Source: Alitta virens (Eukaryota; Annelida; Polychaeta; Phyllodocida; Nereididae). From it: 64,000 bases of DNA. Shown piece by piece: positions 21,001 through 33,800 of this stretch (its first letter is position 1; every line of letters starts with the position of its first letter). The DNA lies in the NCBI GenBank assembly GCA_932294295.1, contig OW028575.1, positions 41,636,753 to 41,700,752 of the forward strand. The letters are read 5' to 3'. The notes under the pieces are model-generated. The model saw only the letters and a program-made list of their open reading frames with translations, was not told where the DNA came from and did not search any database. Made by a program: the position numbers and the translations under genes.

Positions 21001-24000
21001 AGAGTTATCATTGCAGGGCTACTCAGGCCACGTTGCATGATGACCAGCAGTTTAGGGGTGCAGTAGAAGTTGTTTGACCTTCTGCCTTTAACTGCACTAA
21101 ATCACCCCTAAATAGCTGACCTTGGTGGGTCTTTCTTGTCCCCTGCCAACAAAGGTCATGGTTTAGGTATTCCAAGTCGTGCTTCTTGTAGTTTGTTCAA
21201 TGTGTGCTGGTACCTGCATTTTTGTCTGGTTCTGTGCAAGTGGTTTTCATCTTGTGCGTGTCTTTCATGTAACACAGGGCTCCCACTTTGTGCGATCCAG
21301 TTGGGGCATGTTCCTACGCTCTATTATATGTTTGCTGGTTTTGTGTTGCTATAATCATGGAACCATGCTATATGCAGTTAACAATATGACCTGAAGTGCA
21401 TGTGCGCTTATGCCTTTTGCATGTTCATAACTGTCACCTGGCTTGACCTTGTCACCTTGACGACCAGAGCTACGAGTAGTAAGCATCGAGGCATGCGCTG
21501 TGCAGTTATGTCACTGGGCAAAAAAAAAAGGGGGGGGGGGGCTGTCTTAATGGGATTTGGGATGAAAGAGTTGAAAAGATCCATAAAATAAGTACAGAAA
21601 AAGCGGTGCTTCAAAAGAATACATGTCTGGAATACACACTGAATACACACCTGCAAACAGTCTTATCTATTTTTATCATGCTTATTTGCTGGCCCCTCAT
21701 ACTGTTTCCATGAACGAAATTGTTTCTCCTGAATTATATATGTGAATGGTGGCATTGTATGGCGCTTCAGTGTACCATGGGGTTTGTCTTTAATCGTCCT
21801 TTTGGAACATAGGTTGCGTATTATGCTGGTGTCTGGGCTCATACAATTCCAGCTGTGAAATTTACATCTCTTGACTTCAGTGTAACTGAGGATGACTCCT
21901 TTTTGAGTTTCAAATAGATTGAGTGTGATTTGGGCAGACCCCCTGGGGCGACATAAGGATATATCCGGAGGGGGGTAATTTCCCAGGTGTGGAAACTAGT
22001 TTCATCTTTCCACTCATAGAAGTCCTTTTAGAGTGGAAGGGGGGGGGGGGGGGGCTGGGATTGTCAATTCTTTATAACTCATCGTAATCTGATGGAAAAA
22101 GGTGAGGACAAAACCCCCTAGGTAGCGGTGAAAGTGCTACACTGAATGGCAGCGCCCTCGGGGGGTTGGTAGGGCCATGGTTTGACCAACTGTCCAGTGT
22201 CTCCTCTGACAACGTTCAGGGCAGGAAGCTTTGCTCTCGAACACTCCCAGGGCAGAGCAGGTGACAGGTCATGTGATAGGGTCACGTGATGTTGGCTTAC
22301 ATTGTTTGTTCGTCTGTTCGAACGCCACGTGGGTGGCGTAGAAGAAGGAACTCTTTTGTGTTGGAGACCTTAAAAGGGCATTGCCCTCCACGGGTATCTA
22401 TTGCAATGTCAATTGCTGCAATCATCAAAAAACATGGAAGAGTTATGACTATGGGAAATTAATAACATGGCACTCCACCAGCCTCAAGTGTCCCTTGACA
22501 TGCAATAGTAAAACCCAGATGGGCAGAATTTATCTCTCCTGATAAACATAGTAAATATAATAGTTATTGTCAAATCAAAGGGTGGACAAAGTGTGCTTTG
22601 GTATGAGCTAGAGTAACATTACAATTAATACTAAGCTGGCCTTTTCCTTCATCCAAACCATGCATATGCTCCACTAACAATGCCTTTCGTAGGTATAGGC
22701 ATACAATACTGAGGAAAACCCTTATAAATTGAGGGAATTGTTCTATTGGATTACGAAGACTTTGGCAATATTGATGGAGAAAATTAACTTTATAGACCTA
22801 TGAATACCGTTAAAGAGAGTAATAGTTACTATTGTGTATCAAAAAACATTTTCCTTAGCTTTGATTAAAATCCCTTCAAAAGAATCCCGGTTAAAATCGA
22901 ATAGACCAAGTGTACAGTCTGTTTACTTTCTGAACTGCCTGTGTTTGTAAGTTAGGTGTGCATGTCTGTCACCCCATCTATTAAATGGAACCTGTCATTC
23001 CATTTTTGTCTTGTTTTTCCACACAACCAGACTTCTTATGGAAGCAATGTGAATAACATAGTGCTCTGCACTCGGGACAGAGTTTATGAAAGAACTTAAA
23101 AAAGAGCTGTAATGAAGACATCCAGCAGGAGCTCAGCCATATAACACCACAAAGACAGGTTTATGTATTCATCCAAGTGGCCCATAAAACATTCCTGAAT
23201 ACAGTACTGAATATGGGTGAATTCACGAGGTGCATATCTGTGGATCTTGTCATGTTTGTGGTTGCTTGCTAGGGTGCATGTAAAGACCCACTCGAGATCT
23301 TATATAATAGAAAATGCACCGAATGCTTCATATCAAGATGGAATATATGTATTGTATTGTGATTTGGGATACATTTGTATTCAAAGTTATTGTTCAATAG
23401 GCTGTAATTGGGAAATGTTCATGATTGATTGAGCGAACCTGTAATTGTTGTTGGGGCTATAAATGTCTGTCAGCCTATTGACATGCTTCCTGCCGTGCCA
23501 TGTTTACTATGGGAATGGGTGCACCAATGCAGTTTTCCAAGGTCCAAGCTTGGTCTTTAATATCACACATGTTCTAAATAGAGAGATCTAAGAAGCATGT
23601 AAATCCTTGTCAGCCGTGACTCATTCAAAAGGGGTGATTTGAGTCCTGCTGGGGGTACCTGACTCCTTTCAACCGAATCAAAGGCTTTGAAAACCCCGTC
23701 AAAAGCTTAGAGAGGGTCTATCCATCAAAATTTAATAAAGACGTCTAGACAGCCGTGGACAGAAGAGGGTGTTTTAAGGTGTGAGAGCCTTCCATATGAC
23801 CTACGAAGGCCAGCTATGGAGGGGCGCACCTGTTCACCTAGCATGGTTCATTTGTGGCTTTGTAGTAGAGGGTGGGCATTGAATGGTGCTGCCCTCCTGC
23901 GTTAATGTTGGCAAGAACGATTTATACTGGACAGTCATATGTTTGTCAAAGTTTTAGTGATTCCATTCTCAGTTGAATAACTATCGGGTATTGTTTCATT

Positions 24001-25386
24001 TCAGGAGAGAAGTCTTCAATGCTGAAGAAGATTTTCGGACGACACAAGCATCAAAAGAATGTTTCAAACAAGATGGAAGAGAATGCAGTGGGAGATGGTC
24101 AGACAGAGGAAAGTGAGAAGAAGGAGGTGGAGTATGCAACATTCTCAGCTCAGTTCCCTCCTACTGACTGGAGCTGGTACGACCAGCAAGTTCAAGTCCT
24201 TCTGAAACAGCAGTACGACAGTGGTGCCCTGTGTCCTAAGCATCATGCTGGGTTGCTAAAGCATCAACAAGAGGCAATCAAGCAAGTCAAAGTGCATGGA
24301 TGGCCTCCAGGGCAGGAGAACCAGCCACCTTCTCCGAATGAGATCCCTCGACCACGCAGTGTATCTTCGCAGTCTCGCAATTCACACTCGTCAGAACAAG
24401 AGACGCCCATGAAGGAACTTCAAACACAAGGCCAGTCCAAAGCCCGGCTAAGGTCCAACAGTCGTCCTCGCAAAAATCGCAAAGCAGCCTCACAAGCATT
24501 GCACTCATATTTGGAGACTGACTTGGATTCGCACCTTGACTCGACCAGACTAAGTAACATTTACAATGAGCCAGAAAGTGTAATGGACAGTCCAGGTCCC
24601 CATAGTCAAATACCACCAGCATTACCTAACAGACAGAACTTCCAAGAACATATCTACATGAATGTCTCAAATGAACGCCCTAAAAACCTAGGTCAGCAGA
24701 TAGCTAGTCTGTGTGGCAATGATATAAGTATTCAGTATCATGGACGAATGCCTCGGAAGAACTCTTCGTACTCAATGTCAAGAGACAGCGGGGTCAACTG
24801 CATTGGTCTGGGAGAAAGAGAGAGGACTGTTGGTCAGGACCGACTGGCCACTCCCATTAACAAAGGCAGAGAGAAACGTCTTGATATGTCTCTTCAACAA
24901 GACAGTGGGTTTAGCTCTCCTCGAACTGACACTGAATACAACAGCTTTAACAATAACCTTCCTCACAAGCAAGACTCTTTGGAGGAACGTTACAAGTCCT
25001 GTCTGTCCATCACAGGCTCCCAATTCTACCCAACCTACAACCCATCTAGTAAATTGTCCAGCCCAATAAGGGAGGTCCCCAGTAGTACCACATCCAGTCA
25101 ACAGACTGTGCTTGAGGCACATAACAACAGAGGGCAGCACCAGGTGGATGTGGAGCACAAACACCATCGCAGGAGGCGGCCAAAAGAGACTGAACTTGGG
25201 AGTAAAGGACCCAGGGCCCTGATGGACTCCCACAGAGAATCCCATAGAGATTCGTTAAGAGACTCCATGTTACTTAGCAACAGACATTCTAGTGCCCTGC
25301 GACATAGTTACATGAGACATGCTTCGGACAGTCAGGAGTCGCGATTAGACTTTCTCAAAGATTGTAAAGTGGTTGGCATCGTATGA
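15099..25386 (+). CDS. STOX: Storkhead-box (winged-helix) protein, STOX1/STOX2-like
   Basis: A winged-helix transcription factor of the storkhead family (vertebrate STOX1/2, nematode HAM-1), expected to act in the nucleus and at the cell cortex. Exons: 15099-15420, 18145-18375, 18586-19002, 24005-25386; total 783 aa. Exon 1 carries the family N-terminal domain (CHWNP, GYLHPCSLLI, AWKRRVLL). Exon 2 carries the winged helix and ends with the diagnostic LLKERKIYHTG, continued by GHGYKIVTPETF in exon 3. Exon 3 has a basic, Lys-rich segment and RSNS repeats. The large last exon starts with SMLKKIFGRHK, includes the conserved FPPTDWSWYDQQV block, is then low in complexity and rich in Ser, Gln and Arg, and ends with the conserved-looking LDFLKDCKVVGIV. 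The exon layout of a long last exon matches vertebrate STOX. STOX1 versus STOX2 cannot be decided; invertebrates usually have one copy. Confidence 0.92.
15421..18144 (+). other. STOX intron 1
   Basis: No exon recognised. It holds an AT-dinucleotide-rich block at about 15716-15770 and a run of 13 C at 16077-16089. Short open frames here look incidental. Confidence 0.5.
19003..24004 (+). other. STOX intron 3 (5 kb)
   Basis: No convincing coding exon on either strand. It contains an A10-G12 homopolymer junction at 21520-21541 and a run of 16 G at 22039-22054. An intron this long in a transcription-factor gene may house enhancers, but nothing specific can be named. Confidence 0.5.
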
Positions 25387-26132
25387 CAGGGAAATTGCTG
25401 CAACCCGAACAGTTCATTGACTATAAAGCAGTGATATAAATTTTTAATTGTATCAGAACATGGACTGCAGATTTCTGGATCGAGCCAGTATTCTTTTTGA
25501 TATGCAGTATTTCTGTGTGATGTCCATTCCAATATAATTTTGGATAACTAATTGCGGGTGCTATTTATACTTATTACTGAGGACAGAATGGCAAAATTCT
25601 AGTCTAATTTTTTTGTCACACATATCATAAACAACAGGTACTGCTGATCTGACTGGATGCCAAAATTTTAACAAATGTAATTCTGAAGTCTGAGAGTATT
25701 ATTGACTGCCAATTGTTTGGGCAGCTGTTTTATTATTTGTGAATATATTGTTGTGTGTATACGTCTATGTAAATATGTCCAGTAATACAAAAGAAAGTGT
25801 TATTTATAACGCAATGTAATTGTTGTTATGCTTTAACTGGTTAAAATCAATGACATAGGTCCATCACTGACAGATATCAACATATTGATAAAGCGTCTTG
25901 GGAAGGTCCTATCCTTCTATGACAGCAGCCGTAGACGACGGCCCAATACAACTATTGAAAAATAATTGCCTCTTAAACTGGAGCCACCAGAATGCGAGTC
26001 GAACTTTTTCCTCAACTAGAGTAAACAGCCTACTTAACATAATTTCTAATCTATCAAATCAGCCTTTTTTATGTATATATATATATATATATATATGTAA
26101 CATATAACGCACTTAATAATAGAGTAAACAGG

Positions 26133-26980
26133 AAGTTTACATAAATTAATAACTCCAACAATTGCATTTTAATTGAGCGTTATGCAATGTATTTAAAAAA
26201 CATTAATGTGCCGATAAATGCAGTAGTAGGTAACAACACTCGGACTGAAGAGAGTGTGCATGAGCATGAGGGAATACTGAACATTTCGTGTAAAATTAAG
26301 TAATACTTCCGGTGCAGAACGCATAATGAATAACTCCTACAGTAAAATGCTTGTGTCCAGGAATTCTCCATTCACTTTTAATATTCTTGAATAACAGATC
26401 TGCAAGAAGACAATAAATTAATTTCAGCACATTGTCATGCATATTTTAAAGTTGAGCAACCAGGTTGTAATTTATAAATGTAAGAATTTCATATTCAGTA
26501 ATCATGTCCGGCCAGTATTATGCAATGCAATGCAATGTAATGCAATATATCCTAATCTTTGTTGTTCATGGATATGTATACAACAAAATATAATGACACA
26601 AATATATATATAGTAAATATTTACATTAGGCCTAAATATAAGAAATAAAGAACAAAAAAAAACCACACAAACAAATAATTCTTATCCAGCAGAAATGATG
26701 TTGTTAGGACCCAAAGACGTTTTGGCGTACTCAAAATTATTCCAAGATTTGTGTCAAAACTTTGTCTATGTAGACCTCGCTGTCCCACATTAAGTAATTA
26801 ATGAAAAGATCTATTAAAATTAATTAAACACACGAAAGAATAAACAAAGTTTAGATAAATTAATAACACCAACAATTTCATTTTAACTGAGCGTTATTCA
26901 ATGTATTCAAACAACATTAATGTGCCGATATTGTATGTAGACATCGTTGTCCCACATAAAGTATTTAATGAAAATCTCTT
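26133..26980. repeat. Dispersed direct repeats downstream of STOX
   Basis: An approximately 85-bp block at 26133-26218 recurs at 26847-26930, 714 bp later, with few differences. A second, unrelated block of about 47 bp at 26765-26812 recurs at 26933-26980. The arrangement suggests partly duplicated remains of one mobile element. Confidence 0.6.
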
Positions 26981-27267
26981 AAAGAGGGGTCTTAATAAAG
27001 TAGTCGAGATAGAGGTGAGTAAGTAATCTGAATGGCAACCAGGTTGGATAATTAAGAATTTTTAGTCATTACGTATGCAAGTCACAACAACAGTAGGCCT
27101 AAATGAAACGCCCAGCTCATAGATGTTACGTGTAATTGGTAATGGGTGATGTCATGTCCGTGACGTTATGATAGCCTGCTTGAGATAATTCACGTCCTGA
27201 GGCCAACTGTTCTTGCATTTTGGAAGATGCTATAAGACAATGGATTCACTAAAAAAAATTGCATATT

Positions 27268-27354
27268 ATTATGTATTGTAAATATATCTTTTCAAAAATT
27301 TGTTGTGACTATTATGTATAGAAAAATATATATTTTCAAAAATTTGCTGTGACT
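27268..27354. repeat. Tandem duplication of ~43 bp
   Basis: 27268-27310 and 27311-27354 are two adjacent copies of a unit starting ATTATGTAT and ending TGTGACT, with a handful of substitutions. Confidence 0.75.
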
Positions 27355-28003
27355 TACACAGCTTCCCCTGCTGCAGTCTGGGGACTTTAGAGATAGGCCT
27401 GAACCTGACAAGGAGTAAAGGTTAAAAGCTGGAATATATCAAAGTTGCAGCATCGTGATTAAGCGAGTTGAAGTTGGCATAACTAATGCAATAAAATGAA
27501 TATCCTTACCGATTTACACGAACTGGTTGCTCTGGCAGCTCTGGCAGCTCATATCTGGCAGAGTGGCTCTATAATAATTAATAGAGAGAGGTCAGTTGAA
27601 TGGGGCGAACAGTTCTGGCTATAGGCCAATAGCTATAGTTATGGCTTCAGAAGAGATTACACCTATAATCACATCTGAGCATGTTTACTGCACATGATGA
27701 GCAATATCTATGTTGTTGTAATCCCAGTGCATTTTATCCCGCTATATTACTTAAGACGGTCTTACTTTAAGTCCAGTAAAAGGTTTATGCTGGCGAGGTT
27801 CTCTGTACAATACAGGACGCCCATAAAATGCAAAACGTGTGTAAGTTTAATCTTAGTTTGATTTAACCTAATTATTTTTGAATTATAGAATTTCAATAAG
27901 ACCTTTTTCCCTGGTCCTGCATGTGAATACACAACAAATTAATCAATACATAATATAGAGAGTACAGTGGTTGGAATGCTAATAGTGTGGTTGGTGGTCT
28001 TAT

Positions 28004-29044
28004 TAGAGCTTTTTTCCCAGGAAACTATGCAGTGACAAAGTCACACTTTGGTCCCATAGTCACAATCACATCATAGCCTCCATTCAGTCACAAGACAGTC
28101 CTGCTATAGTCGTTGACCAGTGCCTCATTTGCCAGCTTCAGTAGTCTATTATAGTGGTAGTGTGCTGAACTGCTTTACAAAATATAACCAACAGTATGTA
28201 TAATGCACATATTGATCCTCTTTTTGTCCAGCTAAATCTCTTAAAAATAACAGATATCCTGACATTACATGAATGGCTCTCTACCAGAATATTACAATTG
28301 CAATTATATAATGCAAAAAGCACCCTATAGATAAATCAGATGAAATATGTGTTACCAAGAGTGAAGCATGAATATGCCAAACAGAACTGCCGTTATAGAA
28401 TTACTAAAATATTAAATGAGTCTCCTGATAATATAACGAGTAAATTTATCTCACATAGCCCACCTGGTTTTTCTATATACGTAAAGAACATGTTCATTCA
28501 TGCTTATGAAGTTGACTGTAATATAAGAAACTTATGTGAACGTGCTTTTACACACATACACACATATGTCAGGCAGTACGAGAAATTCAACAAACTTCAA
28601 GTACACTCCATGTGTATATTCATGAAAATGTTATGCCACAATAGCATGTGAATTTCATCAAAAGACATCCACAATGGTGACCATCTATAATTATATTCAT
28701 GAAAATGTTTTGCCACAATAGCATGTGAATTTCATTAAAAGTCACTATTGGTTTTCTTGATTTTATGTTTCGTCCTTTTTTTTAGACATTACTTTATAGC
28801 CATCAAATACAAGATATTGTTTTCTCTTTGTTTTTGTATGTATACTTGTTAAATTTTCATGTAAGGTTAAAAATTTCTGGAAAATAAATATCGTCTGAGT
28901 CTGAGTCCAAGAACTCTTTGCAGTAAATAGATTTTAATGCTGTAACATAATATGTTCCTGCTCTCTTAGCACTGTAGTCTCATAGTCACTATTCGGTCAC
29001 ATAGTCTCCCTATAGTCACTTTGTCACTTGGGAAAAAAGCTCTA
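28004..29044. mobile_element. Inverted-repeat-flanked element containing a LINE fragment
   Basis: A 16-bp arm at 28004-28019 (TAGAGCTTTTTTCCCA) is exactly repeated inverted at 29029-29044. Inside it an 11-bp AGTGACAAAGT is also shared, together with looser CATAGTCAC-rich similarity over about 70 bp. The ends resemble a non-autonomous DNA transposon. Its interior is taken up by a truncated LINE (28090-28905), which probably inserted later. I could not define a target-site duplication. Confidence 0.5.
28090..28905 (+). pseudogene. 5'-truncated LINE: reverse-transcriptase C-terminus and 3' UTR
   Basis: Broken reading frames on the plus strand resemble the region after the RT domain of CR1/Jockey-type LINEs. 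One is ALQNITNSMYNAHIDPLF followed by LNLLKITDILTLH near 28160-28260; the other is the C-terminal piece YAKQNCRYRI...NITSKF at 28340-28480. An in-frame stop separates them. The 3' UTR carries a duplicated block of about 58 bp (28612-28671 and 28690-28748). The element ends near 28905 with AAATAAATATCG followed by CTGAGT repeats, the microsatellite-like tail used by such LINEs. Not functional. Confidence 0.6.
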
Positions 29045-29382
29045 GTAGAGAAGTGGTCTTAATAATGAGGTAGTCTTGAGGTAGAGGTGGTCTTAATAGC
29101 GATGTGGTTTTTGGGGTGGTCTGAAATTAACAGAACTTGAATCGATGTAACCACCTCACTACAAATGGTGAACTTAAAATAAAAAATAATTCGTTTTTTT
29201 TTTAAGTGTTAAACTTTCTAAACATTGTAAAACTGTCACTTGATTCGTTTTTTCTTCAATTGCTTATCATGTAGGAAAGTGGTGTGACTATTTGCACTAA
29301 GAAGGGAGATAACCGAATTTTGTAATTTTTGTAGTTATATCCCTCCTAGGAACAATAGAAAAGGTTGGAGTATGACACTTAC

Positions 29383-29588
29383 TTGGTGAGGACCAGCTGA
29401 CGTAACAATGCCCCAGCCAACTGAGCCCACATAAGCCGACTTGGGATGAGCAGGGAGAGTCCCTTTTGGAGCCCTCCACAAATACCCCAGGTCTCCGGTT
29501 AACTCAGAGGACCGAGAAGTCTCCCCAATGTAACCCTGGCCGTTGGCAGTCTGGGGTCTGGTCCTGGGCTGACGGATGCCATAGGGAC
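29383..29588 (-). CDS. Single exon resembling sperm microtubule inner protein 2 (C4orf45 family)
   Basis: An internal exon of 206 nt on the minus strand. It is bounded by a good acceptor (TTTCACAG) on its upstream side at 29589 and a GTAAGTG donor at 29382; it is open throughout and starts at phase 2. The 68 residues include GYIGETS, TGDLGYLWR, TLPAHPKSAYVG and VGWGI. From what I know of vertebrate SPMIP2 (C4orf45), it has the pattern TGDLxYLWR...SLPA..K..YV...GW, so this is a likely homologous exon. That family sits inside sperm axonemal microtubules. I found no partner exons. They may lie beyond the retrotransposon at 30.2-35.1 kb or be absent, leaving a relic. Confidence 0.5.
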
Positions 29589-30009
29589 CTGTGAAATAAC
29601 ACGTATACAATCATGACAAGAGTAGACTTCTTAATTGTCTCCATGGTATAATTACCGTATTTACTTGAATAAAGCCCTCCCTTCTATTTTTTGAGGCCAT
29701 CTCAGTAGGGCCTTTGTTTAGGGTAAAGGCTTCTAATATTTTAGGGTAAGCGAAAGACGCAAACAAAAAAAGAAGCAAAAATGTATTAAAATAACTCTGG
29801 AAAATCTCAATTTCTTAATTTTACTTGCTTGATGCATGGAAGGGGGCTTCAGTTCTCCACTCTTCTTTTAGGAAGGCAGCCACCCTGGGGTTCTAGAGGG
29901 ATTGGGCCTCTATTGGAGGAGGGAGGGGGCGTTTACGTGAGTAAATACGGCTTTAACCAGTGAAGTTCTTCAGTTTAGGCGTCTTCTTTATTCGAGCCTT
30001 ATCAGTGAG

Positions 30010-30195
30010 ATGCCCTTTATGTCAGGCATGCTTTTTTGTATAATTTACATGTGATTCCATTGTCATTGACTTGACAAACCTAAGCCAGACTCCAAGGTTT
30101 TTAACCTTGCCTGTTGATTTGATAGTAGCTAGTTGCAGTGGGCTACCGATCAGTATGAACTCCCGTCGTTTCACTGTTGTTGCACAGCTTGTTGT
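30010..30195 (-). pseudogene. LINE reverse-transcriptase fragment, 3' piece (interrupted by the gypsy element)
   Basis: The minus-strand translation contains VKNLGVW...MTMESHVNYTKKHA, the region after the catalytic motif typical of Jockey/CR1-like LINEs (KVKNLGVxFDxxM...HV). It continues the fragment that ends at 35134 on the other side of the LTR element. Frameshifts and stops make it a relic. Confidence 0.6.
30191..30195. repeat. Target-site duplication (left copy)
   Basis: GTTGT directly before the left LTR, identical to 35129-35133 after the right LTR. Five bases is the normal duplication for Ty3/gypsy integrases. Confidence 0.9.
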
Positions 30196-30328
30196 TGTCA
30201 TAACAAACGCCATGTTTGTAGCACATGTATCTTTATTAGCATTGCGCATGCGCGGGGTTTACATACAGATAAGCAGGGGCACTTCGGCGACGTTCGTGAA
30301 CGGCCGTAATATTTACAATGATATGACA
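30196..30328 (-). repeat. 3' LTR of the gypsy element
   Basis: 133 bp, with TGTCAT...ATGACA ends; 132 of 133 bases match the other LTR. Unusually short for a Ty3/gypsy LTR, yet the polymerase II promoter and polyadenylation signal must fit inside. Confidence 0.95.
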
Positions 30329-30340
30329 TCTCCCCTTTTA
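30329..30340 (-). promoter_or_regulatory. Polypurine tract of the gypsy element
   Basis: On the minus strand this reads TAAAAGGGGAGA immediately before the 3' LTR. It is the expected primer for plus-strand DNA synthesis. Confidence 0.85.
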
Positions 30341-30898
30341 AGATAATTGAAATTTAAGAAAATTGAAATTCATTCTTTTGTAATAATTATAAAATTTCTT
30401 TTATATGTTACTTCCTTTTACATCTTACAAATCATACATCTCCCCTATGTTGGAAATTTTAAGATCTTATGAATTTACACATGGCTCAAAACTGAACTGA
30501 CTACGAATGACAACAATGCATTCGGATATTAAATTTAAATCTAATTAACAGAGCATTATTTTAAAATGTTCTGACTACAAAATATATTGTAGCTTTTATG
30601 TTGAGAACAGTGAAAATCACATCTCAAAGTGTGGAAATATAGAAATACACATCAATGATTGTTAATATGAAAATAAAAGTTCATGTGAGAGGAAATAAAA
30701 TTGATTGTTCATATAAATGGAATGGTAGCATAAAATGTCATATACGAAATCAAAATGTTAGACAAATACAAAATAACTTTGGCACATCGCGAGAAACAAA
30801 TATTGGCACATATAAATCACAAAATAAAATGTCAAAATGTTCATTTATGAAATAAAAGTCAATTCACAAGATTTTGATGTGTTTTCAAAGTGTCACTG
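30341..30898 (-). other. Non-coding 3' region of the gypsy element
   Basis: About 560 bp of AT-rich sequence between the gag-pol stop and the polypurine tract. No env-like ORF is seen. Confidence 0.6.
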
Positions 30899-33800
30899 TC
30901 ACAGGTCCAATCGTTGCACGGGGCGAGAAATTCTGCCGGACTGGGTAACACTCTTTCGGGGGTCAGGGGGTCTTCCGAGGGGACTGGTTGTCACGGCAGT
31001 GGGCGAGGGGGAAGGGGAAGGGGAATTGGCAACGATTGGCCTTTCACACACAGGGTTAGACAAGGACGCGGGAGGGTCCACGGGCATAAGGTGACGTCGA
31101 TTTCTACGGACACTGCGGCTCGTCTTGTCGTTGTTGATGATCAACGAACGTGGGGTGTCAGCATGGGTGCTGACCGTCGATTGCCCGGTCCAGGTCTTTT
31201 GACTATCCAATTTAGTCACTACTTGCTGACCTGAGGACAATGGAGACAACAATTTCACTCCATGTCGTCGGTCATAGTACTGCTTATGCAAGGTCTTTGC
31301 ATAATCATCATTAACCTGAACAGCTTTCTGATCAGGCCAACCTGGTTGTAGATTTCTTGCGATTGTTGGTAGAGTTGTCCTAATCTGGCGACCCATTAGA
31401 AGTTGACTTGGGCTAAATCCAGTAGAGGTCACAGGGGTCGAACGATACACCATTAGGGCTATTTCGGGATCACTTTGACTTAGCAGAGACTTGGCAGTTT
31501 GAACGGCTCGTTCCACTTCTCCGTTAGATTGGGGGAAATGTGGACTGCTAGTGGAGTGGACGAAATCAAACTCTTTTGCGAATTTAGCGAATTCAGCCGA
31601 TGCAAACTGCGGTCCATTGTCACTTTGAAATATTTCAGGTATGCCAAACCTTGCAAAAATGCATTTTAACTCCCGAACGATATCACTGGTGGTGATTCTG
31701 GCCAATTTACATAGTTCAATGTAACGAGAATAATAGTCAACAACTACCATATAAATGACACCGTTGTCATCACACAAATCAGCAGCAACACGCTGCCACG
31801 GCCTCTCCGGAATTGGAGTTGGCATCAACGGCTCCTTCCGTTGGGTCCTCTGATGTTCCTGGCAGAACGAACATGACTGTACGACATTTTGGATCTGGGC
31901 AGAGATTCCTAACCAGTAGACAGAACCTCTGGCCCTCTCCAGGCATTTCGAAATACCTTGATGCCCTTGATGGATACGACTCAATATATCGGCACGTAAA
32001 GCTGAAGGAACGTAGATCCGGCTATCGTAAAGCAAGAGTCGTTCCGAAATCGACAGATGGTGTCGAATCTCAAAGAACTTACGAAGCTGTTGCGGGACAT
32101 CTCTTATGTATTGTGGCCATCCAGACAACACATAGTCCATTACAACTTGTAGTTCATCATCATTGTCCGTAGCAGAACGGACTTGTTCCAACTTTCCGGG
32201 GCTAAAGGTACCGCGTTCAACATTCTCGACATAGGCAACAACTTCCTGTGCCAATTCCAAATCCTCAACACTATGGGGTAAAGGTCTTCGAGACAAAGAA
32301 TCTGCAATCACCAGGCTTTTTCCGGGTACGTGAATCACCTCCGGATTGAATCGTAACATTCTCAATAGCAAACGCTGACAACGGATAGGCACCTGGTCAA
32401 TGTCGCGGGTCATCATTAGAGGAACTAAGGGTTTGTGATCAGTCTCTAAAGTGAAAGTTCGTAGTCCAGACAGATACTGAGCAAATCGTTCACAAGCCCA
32501 TACTGATGCAAGGCACTCTTTCTCAATCTGAGCGTACTTCTTCTCAGCGTCCGTCAATGTACGTGAAGCGAAAGCAATTGGTTTCCGGTCCTCACCATGT
32601 AGTTGCAGAAGGCAGGCCCCTAATCCATAGCTGCTGGCATCCGCACTCACAATAGTGGGCTTTGTTGGATCGTAATAAGATAATGTGGGTGAACGTACAA
32701 TGAAATCTTTCGCTTTCTTAAAAGCATCGTCTTGCGGTTTACCCCAGCTCCAAACACTGCTTGAGCGTAGCAAACTAGACATTGGACTTAACACACTTGA
32801 CAGATTTGGTACATAACGACACAAATAATTGAACAATCCTAGCACCGACTTAAGTTCTGACACATTCTGGGGTGGTTTCATCTTTACCACAGCATCGACC
32901 TTACTAGGTGCAGGCTGGACTCCTGTCCCACTCACACGATGACCTAAGAAATCCAAACTGCTCTTGGAAAATTCACATTTGGCCTTGTTTAGCTTAAGTC
33001 CGGCCAGTCTGATTGTTTCTAGCACTCTCTTGAGGCGTTCATCGTGCTGTTCCTTGGAAACACCATAGACCAAGATGTCATCCATGTACAACACGGTTCC
33101 TTCCTGTTCGGTCAGAAGATCAGCCATCACACGCTGAAATATTTCCGGTGCGCTTGATATCCCGAACGGAAGTCGCTGAAAATGGTAACGTCCGAAGGGT
33201 GTGATAAACGTCGTCAACTTTGCTGCTTCCGGGTCTAGAGGAATCGCCCAGAACCCACTCGAGCAATCCAGAGACGTGAACACTTGGGCACCAGCGAGCT
33301 TTGGCAGAAGATCATCCAGAGACGGTAACACGTAACGCTCCCTGACAACTGCTTTATTTAGCTGCTTCAAATCCACACATATGCGGACACTTCCATTCTT
33401 CTTAATGACTGGCACCATTGCGGCACACCACTCAGTGGCCTCTGTAATTTTCTTGATTACACCCTCACGCTCCATTCTGTTGAGTTCAGCCTTAACCTTT
33501 TCCATTAAAGGTATTGGTATCCTTCGGGCAGTGTGTAAGGAATACGGCACTGCATCTGGTTTAAGGCGAATTTTCACCGGGGCACAATTCATCTTGCCCA
33601 AATCACCGAACACAGTATCATCTCGCACAGTCTCATCTAGATGGACTTGCAGCAACTTCATAGCTGAACAAGCAGCTCGACTCAGCAGGTTGTTAGTAGC
33701 ACCAGCTACGACGTAGAATGTTAACAAATAACGAATGTTCTTGTACAGGACTTTGGTACTAAAAGTACCCAAGCACTCCAGCTTGCCACTGACACTCTTC

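Noticed and set aside
24287..25245. Long minus-strand open frames opposite the STOX last exon
   Set aside because: They are antisense shadows of a firmly identified coding exon and show no family motifs.
30890..31234. Plus-strand open frames opposite the gypsy gag-pol
   Set aside because: They mirror the gag-pol frame, have biased composition from the coding strand, and match no motif.
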